Origin: Paenibacillus sp. SC116
GTDB taxonomy: Bacteria; Bacillota; Bacilli; Paenibacillales; Paenibacillaceae
DNA: 64,000 nucleotides
Assembly (NCBI RefSeq): GCF_024733555.1
Contig: NZ_JANIOF010000002.1
Span: 522,219 to 586,218, forward strand
Reading direction: 5' to 3'
In this document: positions 25,118 to 34,569 of the stretch, piece by piece
Layout of the letters: every line of letters starts with the position of its first letter
Numbering within the stretch: position 1 is the first letter of the stretch
Notes under the pieces: generated by a model
Told to the model about the DNA's origin: nothing
Databases searched by the model: none
The model's input: only the letters and a program-made list of their open reading frames with translations
Translations under genes and position numbers: made by a program

Positions 25118-27670
25118 ATGAGAGCGATTAGACGAGAAGATATAGAGTTGTTGGCGCCGGCTGGAGATTGGGATTGTATGCGAGCTGCCGTTGCAAACGG
25201 AGCAGATGCGATATTTTTTGGTGTGGAGAAGTTCAATGCGCGTGCGCGTGCAAATAACTTCCGCATGGATGATCTTCCAGATATCATGGCTTATTTGCAT
25301 AGTTATGGAGTCAAAGGTTTTTTGACTTTCAATATACTAGTGTTTGAAGACGAATTGAAAGATGCACAGACCCTTATCGATGCTTGTATCGACGCTGGTG
25401 TGGATGCGGTTATCGTACAAGATTTAGGTCTTGTGAAAATGATTCGTGAGATGTCGCCAGACTTCCCAATTCACGGTTCCACTCAGATGACGATTACGTC
25501 TCCTGAAGCGGTTGAATTCACGAAGCCGTATGATATGGAGCGGGTCGTACTCGGTCGTGAGAATAACTTGAAGCAGATTAAAAAAATCGCAGATTCTGCA
25601 AATGTACCACTTGAAGTATTCGTACACGGTGCATTGTGCGTATCCTACTCTGGACAATGTTTGACATCTGAGATGTGGGGCGGTCGTTCTGCGAACCGCG
25701 GTGAATGTGCACAAGCATGCCGCTTGCCATATGACATGATGGTAGACGGTGAGCATCAACCGATGGGTGATATCACATACTTGTTGTCACCGAAGGACTT
25801 GGCAGCGATTGAGCTTGTGCCTGATCTAATTGAAGCGGGCGTCGTTTCCTTTAAAATCGAAGGCCGTATGAAACAGCCTGAGTATGTGGCAAATGTCGTG
25901 AGCAAGTATCGCAAAGCGATTGATGATTACTTTGCGGGCACGTGGACGGGCCCTACGAAGGAAGAAGTACGTGAATTGCAGCAGAGCTTCTCTCGCGGCT
26001 TTACGCATGGCTTCTTGAGCGGCACGAACAATAAGCAGCTCGTAGACGGTACGTTCCCGAAGAGCCGTGGTGTCTATGTGGGACGCGTTGAGCAAGTACT
26101 GCGCGACGGCGTCGTGTGCAAGATCGAAGCGCCTTTGAAGCGCGGAGACGGTATTGGCTTTGATGCGGGCGACCCGACGAAGAAGGAAGAAGGCGGTCGC
26201 ATCTACGATCTTCGCCGCAAGGGCGTTAAGCTCGAAGGCGAAGCTGAAGAAGGCTGGGTCGTGGACATTGTACCAGGACGCAGCGACGTGGATCTTCGTC
26301 GAGTTAAAGTTGGCGATAAGATTTGGAAGACAGGTGACCAGGCATTAGATAAGCGTATGCGTGCTACGTTTGATACGGAGAAGCCTTACAAAGTATTCCC
26401 GATGCATGTGCGCGTAGAAGGCCGTGTAGGTGAACCATTGCGTACGTGGTGGACGGATGTTCAGAAGGGAACAACTGTTGAAGTAGCTTCCGAGATGATG
26501 CTGGAAGCTGCGCAGAAGCGCCCGATGGACAAAGCCCTGTTGGAAGAGCAGCTCGGCCGCCTTGGAGGTACTGTGTACCAGTTGGAGCAGATCGACGTAA
26601 CGTTGGAAGGTGACGTAATCGTACCAATGCGCGAGTTGAATGCGATTCGTCGTCGCGCGGTGGATCATTTAGCAGGCGAGCGACCAAAGCCTCCTATATA
26701 TGTGAAGCATGAGGTTGATGTAGTGGCAGATGCGGTTGTTGAGCACACGCCTGTCGCTTATGGCGAAGCTCAGCTGACAGCGCTGTGCCGTACTTTGGAG
26801 CAGGTACAAATGGCGGTGAAGACCGATGTAGCGATGATTTATGCTGACTTCGAATTTATTAAGCAGTTCCCTGCTGCAATCGAAACATGCCGAGCTGCGG
26901 GCAAACCGATTGCACTCGTTACGCCGCGTATCCATATGCCGAACGAGAACGGATACCATCGTAACATTTTGAAGTTAAAGCCAGATGCTGTGTTGGTGCG
27001 TAATACAGGAGCATTGTATTTCTATCAGCAAGCGAAGGCTGAATGGGAGAAACAAATTGCTGAAGGAAATGTGCCGGCCGATGTTCAATTGGAGAACGGT
27101 ACATTCCCGCAAATTATTGGTGACTTCTCCTTGAACGTAGCGAACCATAAAGCGGTTCAGTTATTTATCGAGGAAGGTCTGGATAAGATTACTCCATCAT
27201 ATGACCTAAACATTCAGCAAATGGTCGATATGTTGGGTAAATCTGAAACGTCCAAGCTGGAAATTGTTATTCATCAGCATTTGCCGATGTTCCATACCGA
27301 GCATTGTACGTACTGTACGTTCCTGAGCGAAGGTACGGATTATACGAACTGTGGCCGTCCTTGTGAGGAGCACAACATTTCCTTGCGTGACCGTATTGGA
27401 ATGTCTCATCCTGTTCGTGTTGATGAGGGCTGCCGTAATACGGTGTACAACGCAATCGAGCAATCAGGTGCTGAATACTTGGCAAACTTCATGGAATTGG
27501 GTGTGTCCACATACCGAGTAGAGTTCCTAGAAGAGACGCCAGAGCAGGTATCTGAGGTTATTGACCTTTATCAGCAGGCTTTGCTTGGACAGGTTAGCGG
27601 TACGCAAGTGTGGCGTAAGCTGAAAGCGACGAATCAATTAGGTGTTACACGTGGTCAGTTAGTGAAATAA
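25118..27670 (+). CDS. U32 family protein, RlhA-like, long form with second cysteine-rich half
   Basis: An 850-residue cytoplasmic protein. The N-terminal U32 domain (about 1-290) has the signature around HGALCVSYSGQC and NRGECAQACR, with cysteines C174, C181, C197 and C201 suited to an iron-sulfur cluster. A middle region (about 300-560) corresponds to the extra domain of RlhA/YdcP-type proteins. The C-terminal part (about 580-845) is another TIM-barrel-like stretch with its own cysteines C730, C733, C745 and C749. Characterised relatives hydroxylate RNA bases (RlhA at 23S C2501, TrhP in tRNA) rather than cut peptides, so the historic name peptidase may mislead. The start at 25118 is preferred over the ATG at 25112 because GGAGG ends at 25111. 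Monocistronic. Confidence 0.9.
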   Translation: MRAIRREDIELLAPAGDWDCMRAAVANGADAIFFGVEKFNARARANNFRMDDLPDIMAYLHSYGVKGFLTFNILVFEDELKDAQTLIDACIDAGVDAVIVQDLGLVKMIREMSPDFPIHGSTQMTITSPEAVEFTKPYDMERVVLGRENNLKQIKKIADSANVPLEVFVHGALCVSYSGQCLTSEMWGGRSANRGECAQACRLPYDMMVDGEHQPMGDITYLLSPKDLAAIELVPDLIEAGVVSFKIEGRMKQPEYVANVVSKYRKAIDDYFAGTWTGPTKEEVRELQQSFSRGFTHGFLSGTNNKQLVDGTFPKSRGVYVGRVEQVLRDGVVCKIEAPLKRGDGIGFDAGDPTKKEEGGRIYDLRRKGVKLEGEAEEGWVVDIVPGRSDVDLRRVKVGDKIWKTGDQALDKRMRATFDTEKPYKVFPMHVRVEGRVGEPLRTWWTDVQKGTTVEVASEMMLEAAQKRPMDKALLEEQLGRLGGTVYQLEQIDVTLEGDVIVPMRELNAIRRRAVDHLAGERPKPPIYVKHEVDVVADAVVEHTPVAYGEAQLTALCRTLEQVQMAVKTDVAMIYADFEFIKQFPAAIETCRAAGKPIALVTPRIHMPNENGYHRNILKLKPDAVLVRNTGALYFYQQAKAEWEKQIAEGNVPADVQLENGTFPQIIGDFSLNVANHKAVQLFIEEGLDKITPSYDLNIQQMVDMLGKSETSKLEIVIHQHLPMFHTEHCTYCTFLSEGTDYTNCGRPCEEHNISLRDRIGMSHPVRVDEGCRNTVYNAIEQSGAEYLANFMELGVSTYRVEFLEETPEQVSEVIDLYQQALLGQVSGTQVWRKLKATNQLGVTRGQLVK

Positions 27671-27752
27671 TGTGTATTCCTTGAGATGCAAACTAGAATG
27701 GATATGAATATTGTTTCTAGGAGGCTTTCAATACGAACACTCTGAAATAGCA

Positions 27753-27805
27753 AATCCCTCTAAACTGGCCTATAAGGATGGCCATGTTTAGAGGGAATTT
27801 TTATA
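27753..27805. terminator. Bidirectional terminator between the U32 gene and galE
   Basis: TCCCTCTAAAC pairs with GTTTAGAGGGA with an inner TGGCC/GGCCA stem. ATTTTT follows on the plus strand. It can serve both converging genes. Confidence 0.85.
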
Positions 27806-27814
27806 CATAGGACA

Positions 27815-28828
27815 CTAGTTTTTGTTTTTAAAGTGCTCACTAGAATAGCCTCTAGGATTCGCTTGATGCCATTTCCAAGCCGAGGCAATGATATGTTGGA
27901 TATTTGTCCATTGCGGTATCCATTTCAAATGCTCTCTAGCTTTAGAGGCGTCTGCTATAAGAATAGCTGGATCTCCTTCGCGTCTAGTTTCCATTTGAGC
28001 ATGAATGGAGTGTCCGGTTACGACTCGTGCTGCTTCGATAATCTCAAGGACAGAATAACCGTTGCCGTTCCCGAGATTGAATACATCACTAGTTCCTCCA
28101 GCTATTAAATGCTGAAGGGCCTTTACATGGGCATCAGCCAGGTCAGATACGTGGATATAGTCACGAATACAGGTGCCGTCTGGTGTATCATAATCATTTC
28201 CGAATACAGAGATATGCTTCCTTTGGTTCAAAGCTACTTGCAGCACAAGCGGAATAAGATGCGTTTCTGGCGTGTGATCTTCTCCAATTGCCCCATTCTC
28301 GCTAGCTCCAGCAGCATTAAAATATCTAAGTGCTACATAGGTCATGCCGTATGCTTGCTCAAACCATTTCATCATACGTTCCATTGTAAGTTTCGTTTCA
28401 CCGTATGTGTTTGTTGGCATAGTTGGCTCTGTTTCTTGGATAGGCACTTGTGTCGGATTGCCGTAAGTCGCAGCAGTTGATGAAAAGACGATATGTTTTA
28501 CTTGCTGTAGTGCCATTGCTTCAAGCAAGCATTGGGTTCCGTACACATTGTTGTCATAATATTTTGCAGGGTCCTTCATGCTTTCTCCTACTAACGAGCT
28601 GGCAGCAAAGTGAATGACGGCTTTAACGGAATGTTTTTGTATAATCTGGCTCAATGTTTCTTTATCCCTGATATCGCATGGATAGAATTTAACTTGATCT
28701 TGCTTAATAGATTCAATATGACCTGCGGTAAGATTATCGACCACGATAACGTTATGCCCACCATCCAGTAAAGCTTGTACAGTATGAGAACCGATATATC
28801 CTGCACCGCCCGTAACAAGAATGCTCAT
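27815..28828 (-). CDS. galE: UDP-glucose 4-epimerase
   Basis: Interconverts UDP-glucose and UDP-galactose with bound NAD+. The 337-residue short-chain dehydrogenase has the NAD-binding GGAGYIGSH (7-15), the SSTAATYG segment with the catalytic serine region (about 116-123) and YGETK with Y142 and K146. The start ATG at 28828 is preceded on the minus strand by AGGAGG. It is divergent from galU, and together they supply UDP-Glc and UDP-Gal to the glycan locus that follows. Epimerases of this family can also act on N-acetylated sugars. Confidence 0.93.
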   Translation of the reverse strand: MSILVTGGAGYIGSHTVQALLDGGHNVIVVDNLTAGHIESIKQDQVKFYPCDIRDKETLSQIIQKHSVKAVIHFAASSLVGESMKDPAKYYDNNVYGTQCLLEAMALQQVKHIVFSSTAATYGNPTQVPIQETEPTMPTNTYGETKLTMERMMKWFEQAYGMTYVALRYFNAAGASENGAIGEDHTPETHLIPLVLQVALNQRKHISVFGNDYDTPDGTCIRDYIHVSDLADAHVKALQHLIAGGTSDVFNLGNGNGYSVLEIIEAARVVTGHSIHAQMETRREGDPAILIADASKAREHLKWIPQWTNIQHIIASAWKWHQANPRGYSSEHFKNKN

Positions 28829-28875
28829 GATTTCCTCCTGTTGATTTTATTAATAGGTATTGGAACTTAAACTGT

Positions 28876-28924
28876 AGTATAATGTTTTGAATTGGTAAAT
28901 GGTAGAAAATGATAGTATAATGTC
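28876..28924 (+). promoter_or_regulatory. galE/galU divergent promoter region with repeated TAGTATAATGT
   Basis: The 11-mer TAGTATAATGT occurs twice, at 28876 and 28914. The second TATAAT (28916-28921) with TTGGTA (28892-28897, spacer 18) is a plausible galU promoter. Read on the other strand each copy gives TATACT, so one could be the galE -10. Confidence 0.5.
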
Positions 28925-28964
28925 ATTTATCTTGATTATAAATCAAAGCTAAGGGGATGACCAA

Positions 28965-29855
28965 ATGAAGATTCGTAAAGCCATCATTCCTGCTGCAGGT
29001 TTAGGAACTAGATTCCTGCCTGCCACTAAGGCAATGCCCAAAGAGATGCTTCCTATCGTAGACAAGCCGACCATACAATACATCGTGGAAGAGGCGGTTG
29101 CTTCAGGAATTGAAGATATTATTATTGTTACGGGTAAAGGGAAACGAGCAATAGAGGATCATTTTGATAATTACTTTGAGCTTGAACATATGCTGTTGGA
29201 AAAAGAAAAATTATCTTTGCTAGAAGAGGTTCGCAAGTCTTCGGATATGGCTAACATTCATTATATTCGCCAGAAAGAACCACGTGGATTAGGGCATGCA
29301 ATTTGGTGCGCACGTAAGTTTATAGGGAATGAGCCATTCGCTGTACTGTTGGGGGATGACATTGTACAAGCGGAGCAACCATGCCTAAAACAGATGATCG
29401 ATGTGTATGAGAAATACGAATCTTCTATAGTAGGAGTTCAGCCAGTACCATGGGAAGAGGTTTCAAGGTACGGAGTTGTAGCGGGACGTCAATTGACAGA
29501 ACGTATTATGGCTACAGAGCGATTAGTTGAGAAGCCAGCTGTTGGTACTGCTCCCTCCAACTGGGCGATTATGGGGCGTTACATACTTACTCCGAGAATT
29601 TTTGAGCTTCTGGAAGCGCAAGAGGCTGGTGTAAATGGTGAGATCCAACTGACGGATGCGATTGCTGCTGTCGGAAAAGAAGAGCAAGTGCTGGCGTATC
29701 ACTTTGAAGGACAGCGTCATGATGTTGGGGAGAAGCAAGGCTTTATCGAGACTACGATTCATTTTGCGTTACAGCGTCCTGAACTTCGGGATGAGCTGTT
29801 GAGGTTTATGGAGTTGCAGCTAGAGCAAGCAAACTATAAAACGGCGCGGGAATAA
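28965..29855 (+). CDS. galU: UTP-glucose-1-phosphate uridylyltransferase
   Basis: Makes UDP-glucose from UTP and glucose-1-phosphate. The 296-residue nucleotidyltransferase shows the N-terminal [19 protein letters not shown] (12-30), the [12 protein letters not shown] segment and LVEKPA in the middle, as in GtaB/GalU. The ribosome binding site is AAGGGGATG. The product feeds galE, cell-wall polymers and the neighbouring glycan genes. The stop codon lies inside the left arm of a terminator hairpin. Confidence 0.95.
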   Translation: MKIRKAIIPAAGLGTRFLPATKAMPKEMLPIVDKPTIQYIVEEAVASGIEDIIIVTGKGKRAIEDHFDNYFELEHMLLEKEKLSLLEEVRKSSDMANIHYIRQKEPRGLGHAIWCARKFIGNEPFAVLLGDDIVQAEQPCLKQMIDVYEKYESSIVGVQPVPWEEVSRYGVVAGRQLTERIMATERLVEKPAVGTAPSNWAIMGRYILTPRIFELLEAQEAGVNGEIQLTDAIAAVGKEEQVLAYHFEGQRHDVGEKQGFIETTIHFALQRPELRDELLRFMELQLEQANYKTARE

Positions 29856-29871
29856 TCCCGCGCCGTTTTTT
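29838..29871. terminator. Bidirectional terminator between galU and the ligase gene
   Basis: Perfect 11-bp stem ACGGCGCGGGA/TCCCGCGCCGT with an ATAA loop, T-run on the right and A-run on the left, overlapping the galU stop. It separates two converging genes. Confidence 0.92.
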
Positions 29872-29873
29872 CA

Positions 29874-32330
29874 TTAGTTTAGCTTCATAGTAACTAAATT
29901 TTCAATTTCAGCCTTTTCATTCGGATCAATTGCAAGCAAGCTTGCAAGATTCGCTTCATCTGTTAATCCAAGCTTTTGCACGGATGCTAAATACCATCTC
30001 ATAAGCTCGCGATTAATTTGATCATTAAGATCTGGTTGCAAGTGTGCTTTCATAATATTATGAGCTTCTTGGGTTTGACCAAGCAAGAAGTAAGCTTGTC
30101 CCGCATGCAAAGCTACTTTGTTAGTGATATGGAAGTCACGACCTTGTAATTGTCCCTTAGGCAAAGTTTTGAGATGTTCTACACCTTGTTCAATATGCTC
30201 AAGAGCTTGCAGTGTAGAACCTAAGTATTTATTTTTCTCTTGTTCGTTTTCAAGTGAAACGTATCCTAGACGAGAGGACACGAGCATGTATTGCTCATAC
30301 CAGATAATATCCCATGGGTATTTCTCTTTATTTTGATGGAAAATGTCATAAATCTCTTTTTCCATCTCTTTATTGGAATAGACAGATACTAGCTGCATCC
30401 ATAAGTCCTTGTTTGCTGGTTCATGCTTCAGTGCAGATAACAATAAATCAGTTGCTTCATTGAAGTAAACATCTTCTTGTGTTTGCTTGTGAACTTGCTT
30501 CAGCAAGGATGCCTTAAATACCACATAGTCTGGATGAGTGATACGAATGCCTAGTGCTTTATCTAACGGCTCAATAATTTCATTGAAATTATTCGATTCT
30601 TTAGACAGCGCTACTGCTTCCGTGTAGCCATTTGTCGCACTAATAAACACACTCGAAGTGATGAGTAATGTAATCGACAACAAGCCGATGATGCTGCTAA
30701 ATACGACACGAACCTTCTTTGGCTTCCATGCGAATCTTTTTAAAGGTTTGTCCTCTATGGCAGCGGTCATACCACCTAACGAGATGAACACCATTACGCC
30801 TATAAACACATAGCTCATGTTAAAGTCCATGAAGCTGTGCACAAGAATAGACGTTGCGATGATAAAGTACAGGAAATAACTTTCACGCTTCTCTTCTGAA
30901 GCACGAATATAAGAACGAATGTACTGTGTGAAAATATAAATAAGGATTCCCATGAACAACGCGAACCCTATCAATCCGACTTCTACAGCATACTGCATGA
31001 AGTAGCTGTGTGCTTGACGTGATGTATAAGGGTTGTTTTGATATTCTTCATACAAAGCGGCCCATCCACCACCACCAGCACCTAGAAGGGGAGTATCTGC
31101 CAATAGTTTCATAGAGTCCTTATAGAAGGTAATACGCTCTAGTACACTGTGTTGTTCAAAATTAATGTTCTCAAATCGAACTTTGATATTGTCGGGAAGA
31201 ATATTTTTTGCACTTGTCCCAGCAAAAATTGCGACAATAAGCGCTCCGACGATAACTCCACCTACTGGAATGAGCAACGAAGAAGCTTTACGTGCAGTTA
31301 GACGACTTAGCTTCTGCTCAAGCCAAGGAGCAACCCATCGTTCTACAACCAACGATAATGCTGCTGAGGCTAAAGAAGCAGCAAATATATATGCCCAGCC
31401 TGTTAAAGACTGTCCCGTATTAAAGGTTTTTTGTAATTGTAGCCCGAGTTCTGTAACAGGCTCCAAAATAAGAACAGTTGCCAAACCGCTAATCAAGAGA
31501 TGTATAATCCACATAATTTGACGATGTGGTTTTAAAAATAGTAATAGCACAATGAATACTACAGGGAGTAATACTAAACCACCGCGTGATAACGTTAAGA
31601 AGATAGATAGAATCATCGGTACAAGCATAAAGCTGTGAATGCCTCGGCTCCACCACTTCTTCGCAGTACCAACAAGATACAGAGCTGCGAACAAGAAAGC
31701 CATAAGGTAAGCTGCGTATGTATTTGCATACTGGAAGACAGATGTTAAGCGTGCACCGTTGGAATCAGTCATAACCGCATCACGATATACTAGTCCATCC
31801 ACTGACAAAGGTACTCCAAGCCACTTTACTAGTGATGTAACACCAGGGCCATTTCCTAGCCAGTGAAGTAAGCCAAAGAAGACAATCATATAAGAAACAG
31901 TTACTAAAGTTGATGATATTATTCGATTTGCGGTACCATCTTGCGTTATAATAGACGAAGCGACAAAAAACAGTGCGTATATCGTCATTATAAGCAGCAT
32001 ATTGACAGCTAAATAAGTAGAAGCTGCATTAATTAGCGAAACTCCATAGCTAATTGGAAGTAAAAAGATAAGTAGGTTTAGTGTATCACGCTGGCTACTC
32101 CACTTGAATTGTTTAGCAAGAGTGGGTATCATTACAAGGCCTAGGATCGACGAAAATAGCACGGCAATATAAATCGGCCCTTCAAAAGCGCCAGACTGTC
32201 CGTTAAATAAAGCAGTTCTAAAAGGTGACCAAATCAAAAAAAGTACCATGATTCCAATCATAATCCAAGGGCGCTGAATTGAATCTTTATCGCTCTTGGC
32301 AGATGGATTTACATATCCATATGTCGACAA
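29874..32330 (-). CDS. O-antigen ligase-like (Wzy_C/WaaL) membrane protein with TPR-like tail
   Basis: An 818-residue polytopic protein. Residues about 20-560 hold roughly a dozen transmembrane helices, with a Wzy_C/WaaL domain around LSRGGLVLL and a large outer loop near QAHSYFMQYAVEVGLIG that carries the conserved histidine region. The last part (about 575-800) is soluble and made of helical pairs that read as TPR-like repeats. Proteins of this plan act as oligosaccharyltransferases moving a lipid-linked glycan to an acceptor; WsfB of the P. alvei S-layer glycosylation cluster is the comparison I have in mind. A polymerase role cannot be excluded. It runs opposite to the exporter operon that follows. 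Confidence 0.82.
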   Translation of the reverse strand: MSTYGYVNPSAKSDKDSIQRPWIMIGIMVLFLIWSPFRTALFNGQSGAFEGPIYIAVLFSSILGLVMIPTLAKQFKWSSQRDTLNLLIFLLPISYGVSLINAASTYLAVNMLLIMTIYALFFVASSIITQDGTANRIISSTLVTVSYMIVFFGLLHWLGNGPGVTSLVKWLGVPLSVDGLVYRDAVMTDSNGARLTSVFQYANTYAAYLMAFLFAALYLVGTAKKWWSRGIHSFMLVPMILSIFLTLSRGGLVLLPVVFIVLLLFLKPHRQIMWIIHLLISGLATVLILEPVTELGLQLQKTFNTGQSLTGWAYIFAASLASAALSLVVERWVAPWLEQKLSRLTARKASSLLIPVGGVIVGALIVAIFAGTSAKNILPDNIKVRFENINFEQHSVLERITFYKDSMKLLADTPLLGAGGGGWAALYEEYQNNPYTSRQAHSYFMQYAVEVGLIGFALFMGILIYIFTQYIRSYIRASEEKRESYFLYFIIATSILVHSFMDFNMSYVFIGVMVFISLGGMTAAIEDKPLKRFAWKPKKVRVVFSSIIGLLSITLLITSSVFISATNGYTEAVALSKESNNFNEIIEPLDKALGIRITHPDYVVFKASLLKQVHKQTQEDVYFNEATDLLLSALKHEPANKDLWMQLVSVYSNKEMEKEIYDIFHQNKEKYPWDIIWYEQYMLVSSRLGYVSLENEQEKNKYLGSTLQALEHIEQGVEHLKTLPKGQLQGRDFHITNKVALHAGQAYFLLGQTQEAHNIMKAHLQPDLNDQINRELMRWYLASVQKLGLTDEANLASLLAIDPNEKAEIENLVTMKLN

Positions 32331-32574
32331 GTTTTACGCTCCTTTACTGTAAATGTATGAGATTTATTTTAGCACAGAAAGATAGATTGTTAAAAACATT
32401 GTTTATTGTTGCAATATGTATTTTTAGTTCGACAGTTTACAAAGTAATAAACGAGAGGAAATGTCTTATTTCGTCAAGTTTACCTATAACCTATTTTAGG
32501 ATGTGGTAATATTACGATTATTTAGAATTTTGAATGATTAAAATGATAAGTTCGAAAGGATGAACGTGTAATTC

Positions 32575-33357
32575 ATGTTATTAAAAAAGCATTCGCATCT
32601 AATCAAGCAGCTTACTAAGAGAGAATTACTACAAAGGTACCAAGGTTCATATTTAGGGATGCTATGGTCGTTCGTGACACCTTTATTTATGTTGATGATC
32701 TATACTTATTTTTTTGGGTTTGTGTTCAAAACCAAATGGGGAGCCTCAGATTCAAGCAGTAACTTGGAATTTGCTCTTATTTTATTCTGCGGCTTAATCG
32801 TGTTTAACTTTTTTAGTGAAGTCGTTACGAAATCGCCTCTACTAATTGTTAACAATACAAACTTAGTTAAAAAAGTGGTATTTCCTTTGCAAGTATTATC
32901 TATTGTCCAAACGCAATCAGCTTTAGTTCATGCTCTTATAAGTTTCGTCATTCTATTAATAGGCTTACTTATTATGGGTGTGTTTCATTGGACTATTATT
33001 TTTCTTCCGATAGCGTTTTTACCAATAGTACTGGTTTCATTAGGTTTATCATGGATACTTTCAGCTCTAGGTGTGTTTATTCGGGATATTGCTCAATTAG
33101 TAGGGATTATTGTTCAGGCGTTAATGTTCCTGAGCCCAATATTTTACCCTATTTCTATTATTCCTGAGAATCTTCATTTTATATATTATTTAAACCCTAT
33201 AACGTATGTTGTTGAGGATTTGAGGAGAATATTAATTTGGGGTCAGTTACCTGATTGGTCATTTTTATCTTTAGGTATACTTCTTGGACTTGTAACTTTA
33301 TTGATAGGACATATATGTTTTAAACGAACTAAAGGTGGGTTTGCGGATGTACTCTAG
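32575..33357 (+). CDS. wzm: Polysaccharide ABC exporter, permease (Wzm-type, ABC-2)
   Basis: A 260-residue inner-membrane permease with six predicted helices and the ABC-2 family start LIKQLTKRELLQRYQGSYLG. The conserved FLSPIFYP and LNPITYVVEDLR segments lie near the C-terminal helices. With Wzt it exports a finished undecaprenyl-linked glycan. The start ATG at 32575 has only a distant AAGGATG upstream. It overlaps wzt by 11 bases. GC content drops clearly here compared with galU, and the low level continues through most of the genes to about 38 kb. Confidence 0.92.
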   Translation: MLLKKHSHLIKQLTKRELLQRYQGSYLGMLWSFVTPLFMLMIYTYFFGFVFKTKWGASDSSSNLEFALILFCGLIVFNFFSEVVTKSPLLIVNNTNLVKKVVFPLQVLSIVQTQSALVHALISFVILLIGLLIMGVFHWTIIFLPIAFLPIVLVSLGLSWILSALGVFIRDIAQLVGIIVQALMFLSPIFYPISIIPENLHFIYYLNPITYVVEDLRRILIWGQLPDWSFLSLGILLGLVTLLIGHICFKRTKGGFADVL

Positions 33358-34567
33358 TTACTCTGTTGAAATAAGCAATATAAGTAAATCCTTTACTATG
33401 TACGAAAAGCCAATCGATAGGCTTAAACAAATATTTCTTAAAAAAAAGAATTTTTCAAAACAGTTCTGGGCTTTAGAGAATATTTCATTGAACATTGCTA
33501 AAGGAACCACTATCGGACTAATTGGGAAAAATGGTTCAGGCAAAAGTACTTTACTTCAGCTGATAGCTGGTACATTGACTCCAACAGGTGGAGAAATCAA
33601 AATAGATGGCCGTATAGCAGCTTTGCTTGAACTAGGTAGTGGATTTAATCCTGAATTTACAGGAAGAGAAAATATTTATTTGAACGGTGCGATTATGGGG
33701 CTTTCTGATGAAGAAATGAATCAGAGAGTACCAGAAATCGAAAGGTTTGCAGACATCGGCGAATTTATTGATCAGCCTGTTAAATCCTATTCTTCGGGTA
33801 TGTTTGTAAGACTTGCATTTGCATGTGCTGTTAATGTTGACCCTGATATTTTAATAGTTGATGAAGCACTTGCAGTAGGCGATATGCAGTTTCAATTGAA
33901 GTGCATAGAAAAAATGAAGAGCTTTAAAAATGAAGGGAAAACAATAATATTCGTAAGTCACGATACGTATTCAATAAGGAACTTTTGTGACGAAGTTATA
34001 TGGATAATGGACGGAAGAATCCATATGCGCGGTGAAGTAAATGAAGTTAGTAGATTATATGAAGATTACATGAAAAATATGGTGGATGTACCTGTCGCTG
34101 CTACAAATGATGAAGAAGTCAATGTAGAAGTAGATCTCAGTAAACAGACCTTATCTATAAATGAAGTTTCCTTTTATGACAATGGAAATAAAAAAATAAA
34201 TAGGTTTGAGCTAAAGGACGATATAATTGTTGAGGTCCAGTACACTTTGCATCAAAAAATAGAAAACTTAGTAGGCGGTATTGCTATTTTCGACAGGGAA
34301 AATAATTATATCTGTGGGCTAAATACAAAATTAGATCAGTATCAGCTTCCTACTCAACCAGGAGAATACAAAATAAAATTGAAATACAATAATGTTTCAT
34401 TATTGCCAGGAACGTATTATATTGATGTAGGATTTTTCGAAAGTTCTGGTTTAATACGATTAGATTATAAAGCAAGATATAGTTCTTTCTTGATGAGTTC
34501 ATCATCATATATTGCTGAAGGCCTTACTTACATCGATCATAGTTGGCATGTAGTAGAGGGGGAGTAA
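33347..34567 (+). CDS. wzt: Polysaccharide ABC exporter, ATPase with C-terminal glycan-binding domain (Wzt-type)
   Basis: A 406-residue protein. The ABC domain (about 1-240) has Walker A GKNGSGKST at 60-68, the signature YSSGMFVRLAFA near 152 and Walker B ILIVDEAL. The C-terminal part (about 260-400) is a beta-rich Wzt_C-type domain; in characterised exporters this domain recognises the modified non-reducing end of the glycan and so couples termination to export. The start ATG at 33347 follows AAAGGTGGG and lies inside wzm; the frame's earlier GTG at 33335 is within wzm coding sequence. The presence of this domain suggests the glycan carries a terminal cap. Confidence 0.92.
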   Translation: MYSSYSVEISNISKSFTMYEKPIDRLKQIFLKKKNFSKQFWALENISLNIAKGTTIGLIGKNGSGKSTLLQLIAGTLTPTGGEIKIDGRIAALLELGSGFNPEFTGRENIYLNGAIMGLSDEEMNQRVPEIERFADIGEFIDQPVKSYSSGMFVRLAFACAVNVDPDILIVDEALAVGDMQFQLKCIEKMKSFKNEGKTIIFVSHDTYSIRNFCDEVIWIMDGRIHMRGEVNEVSRLYEDYMKNMVDVPVAATNDEEVNVEVDLSKQTLSINEVSFYDNGNKKINRFELKDDIIVEVQYTLHQKIENLVGGIAIFDRENNYICGLNTKLDQYQLPTQPGEYKIKLKYNNVSLLPGTYYIDVGFFESSGLIRLDYKARYSSFLMSSSSYIAEGLTYIDHSWHVVEGE

Positions 34568-34569
34568 CT

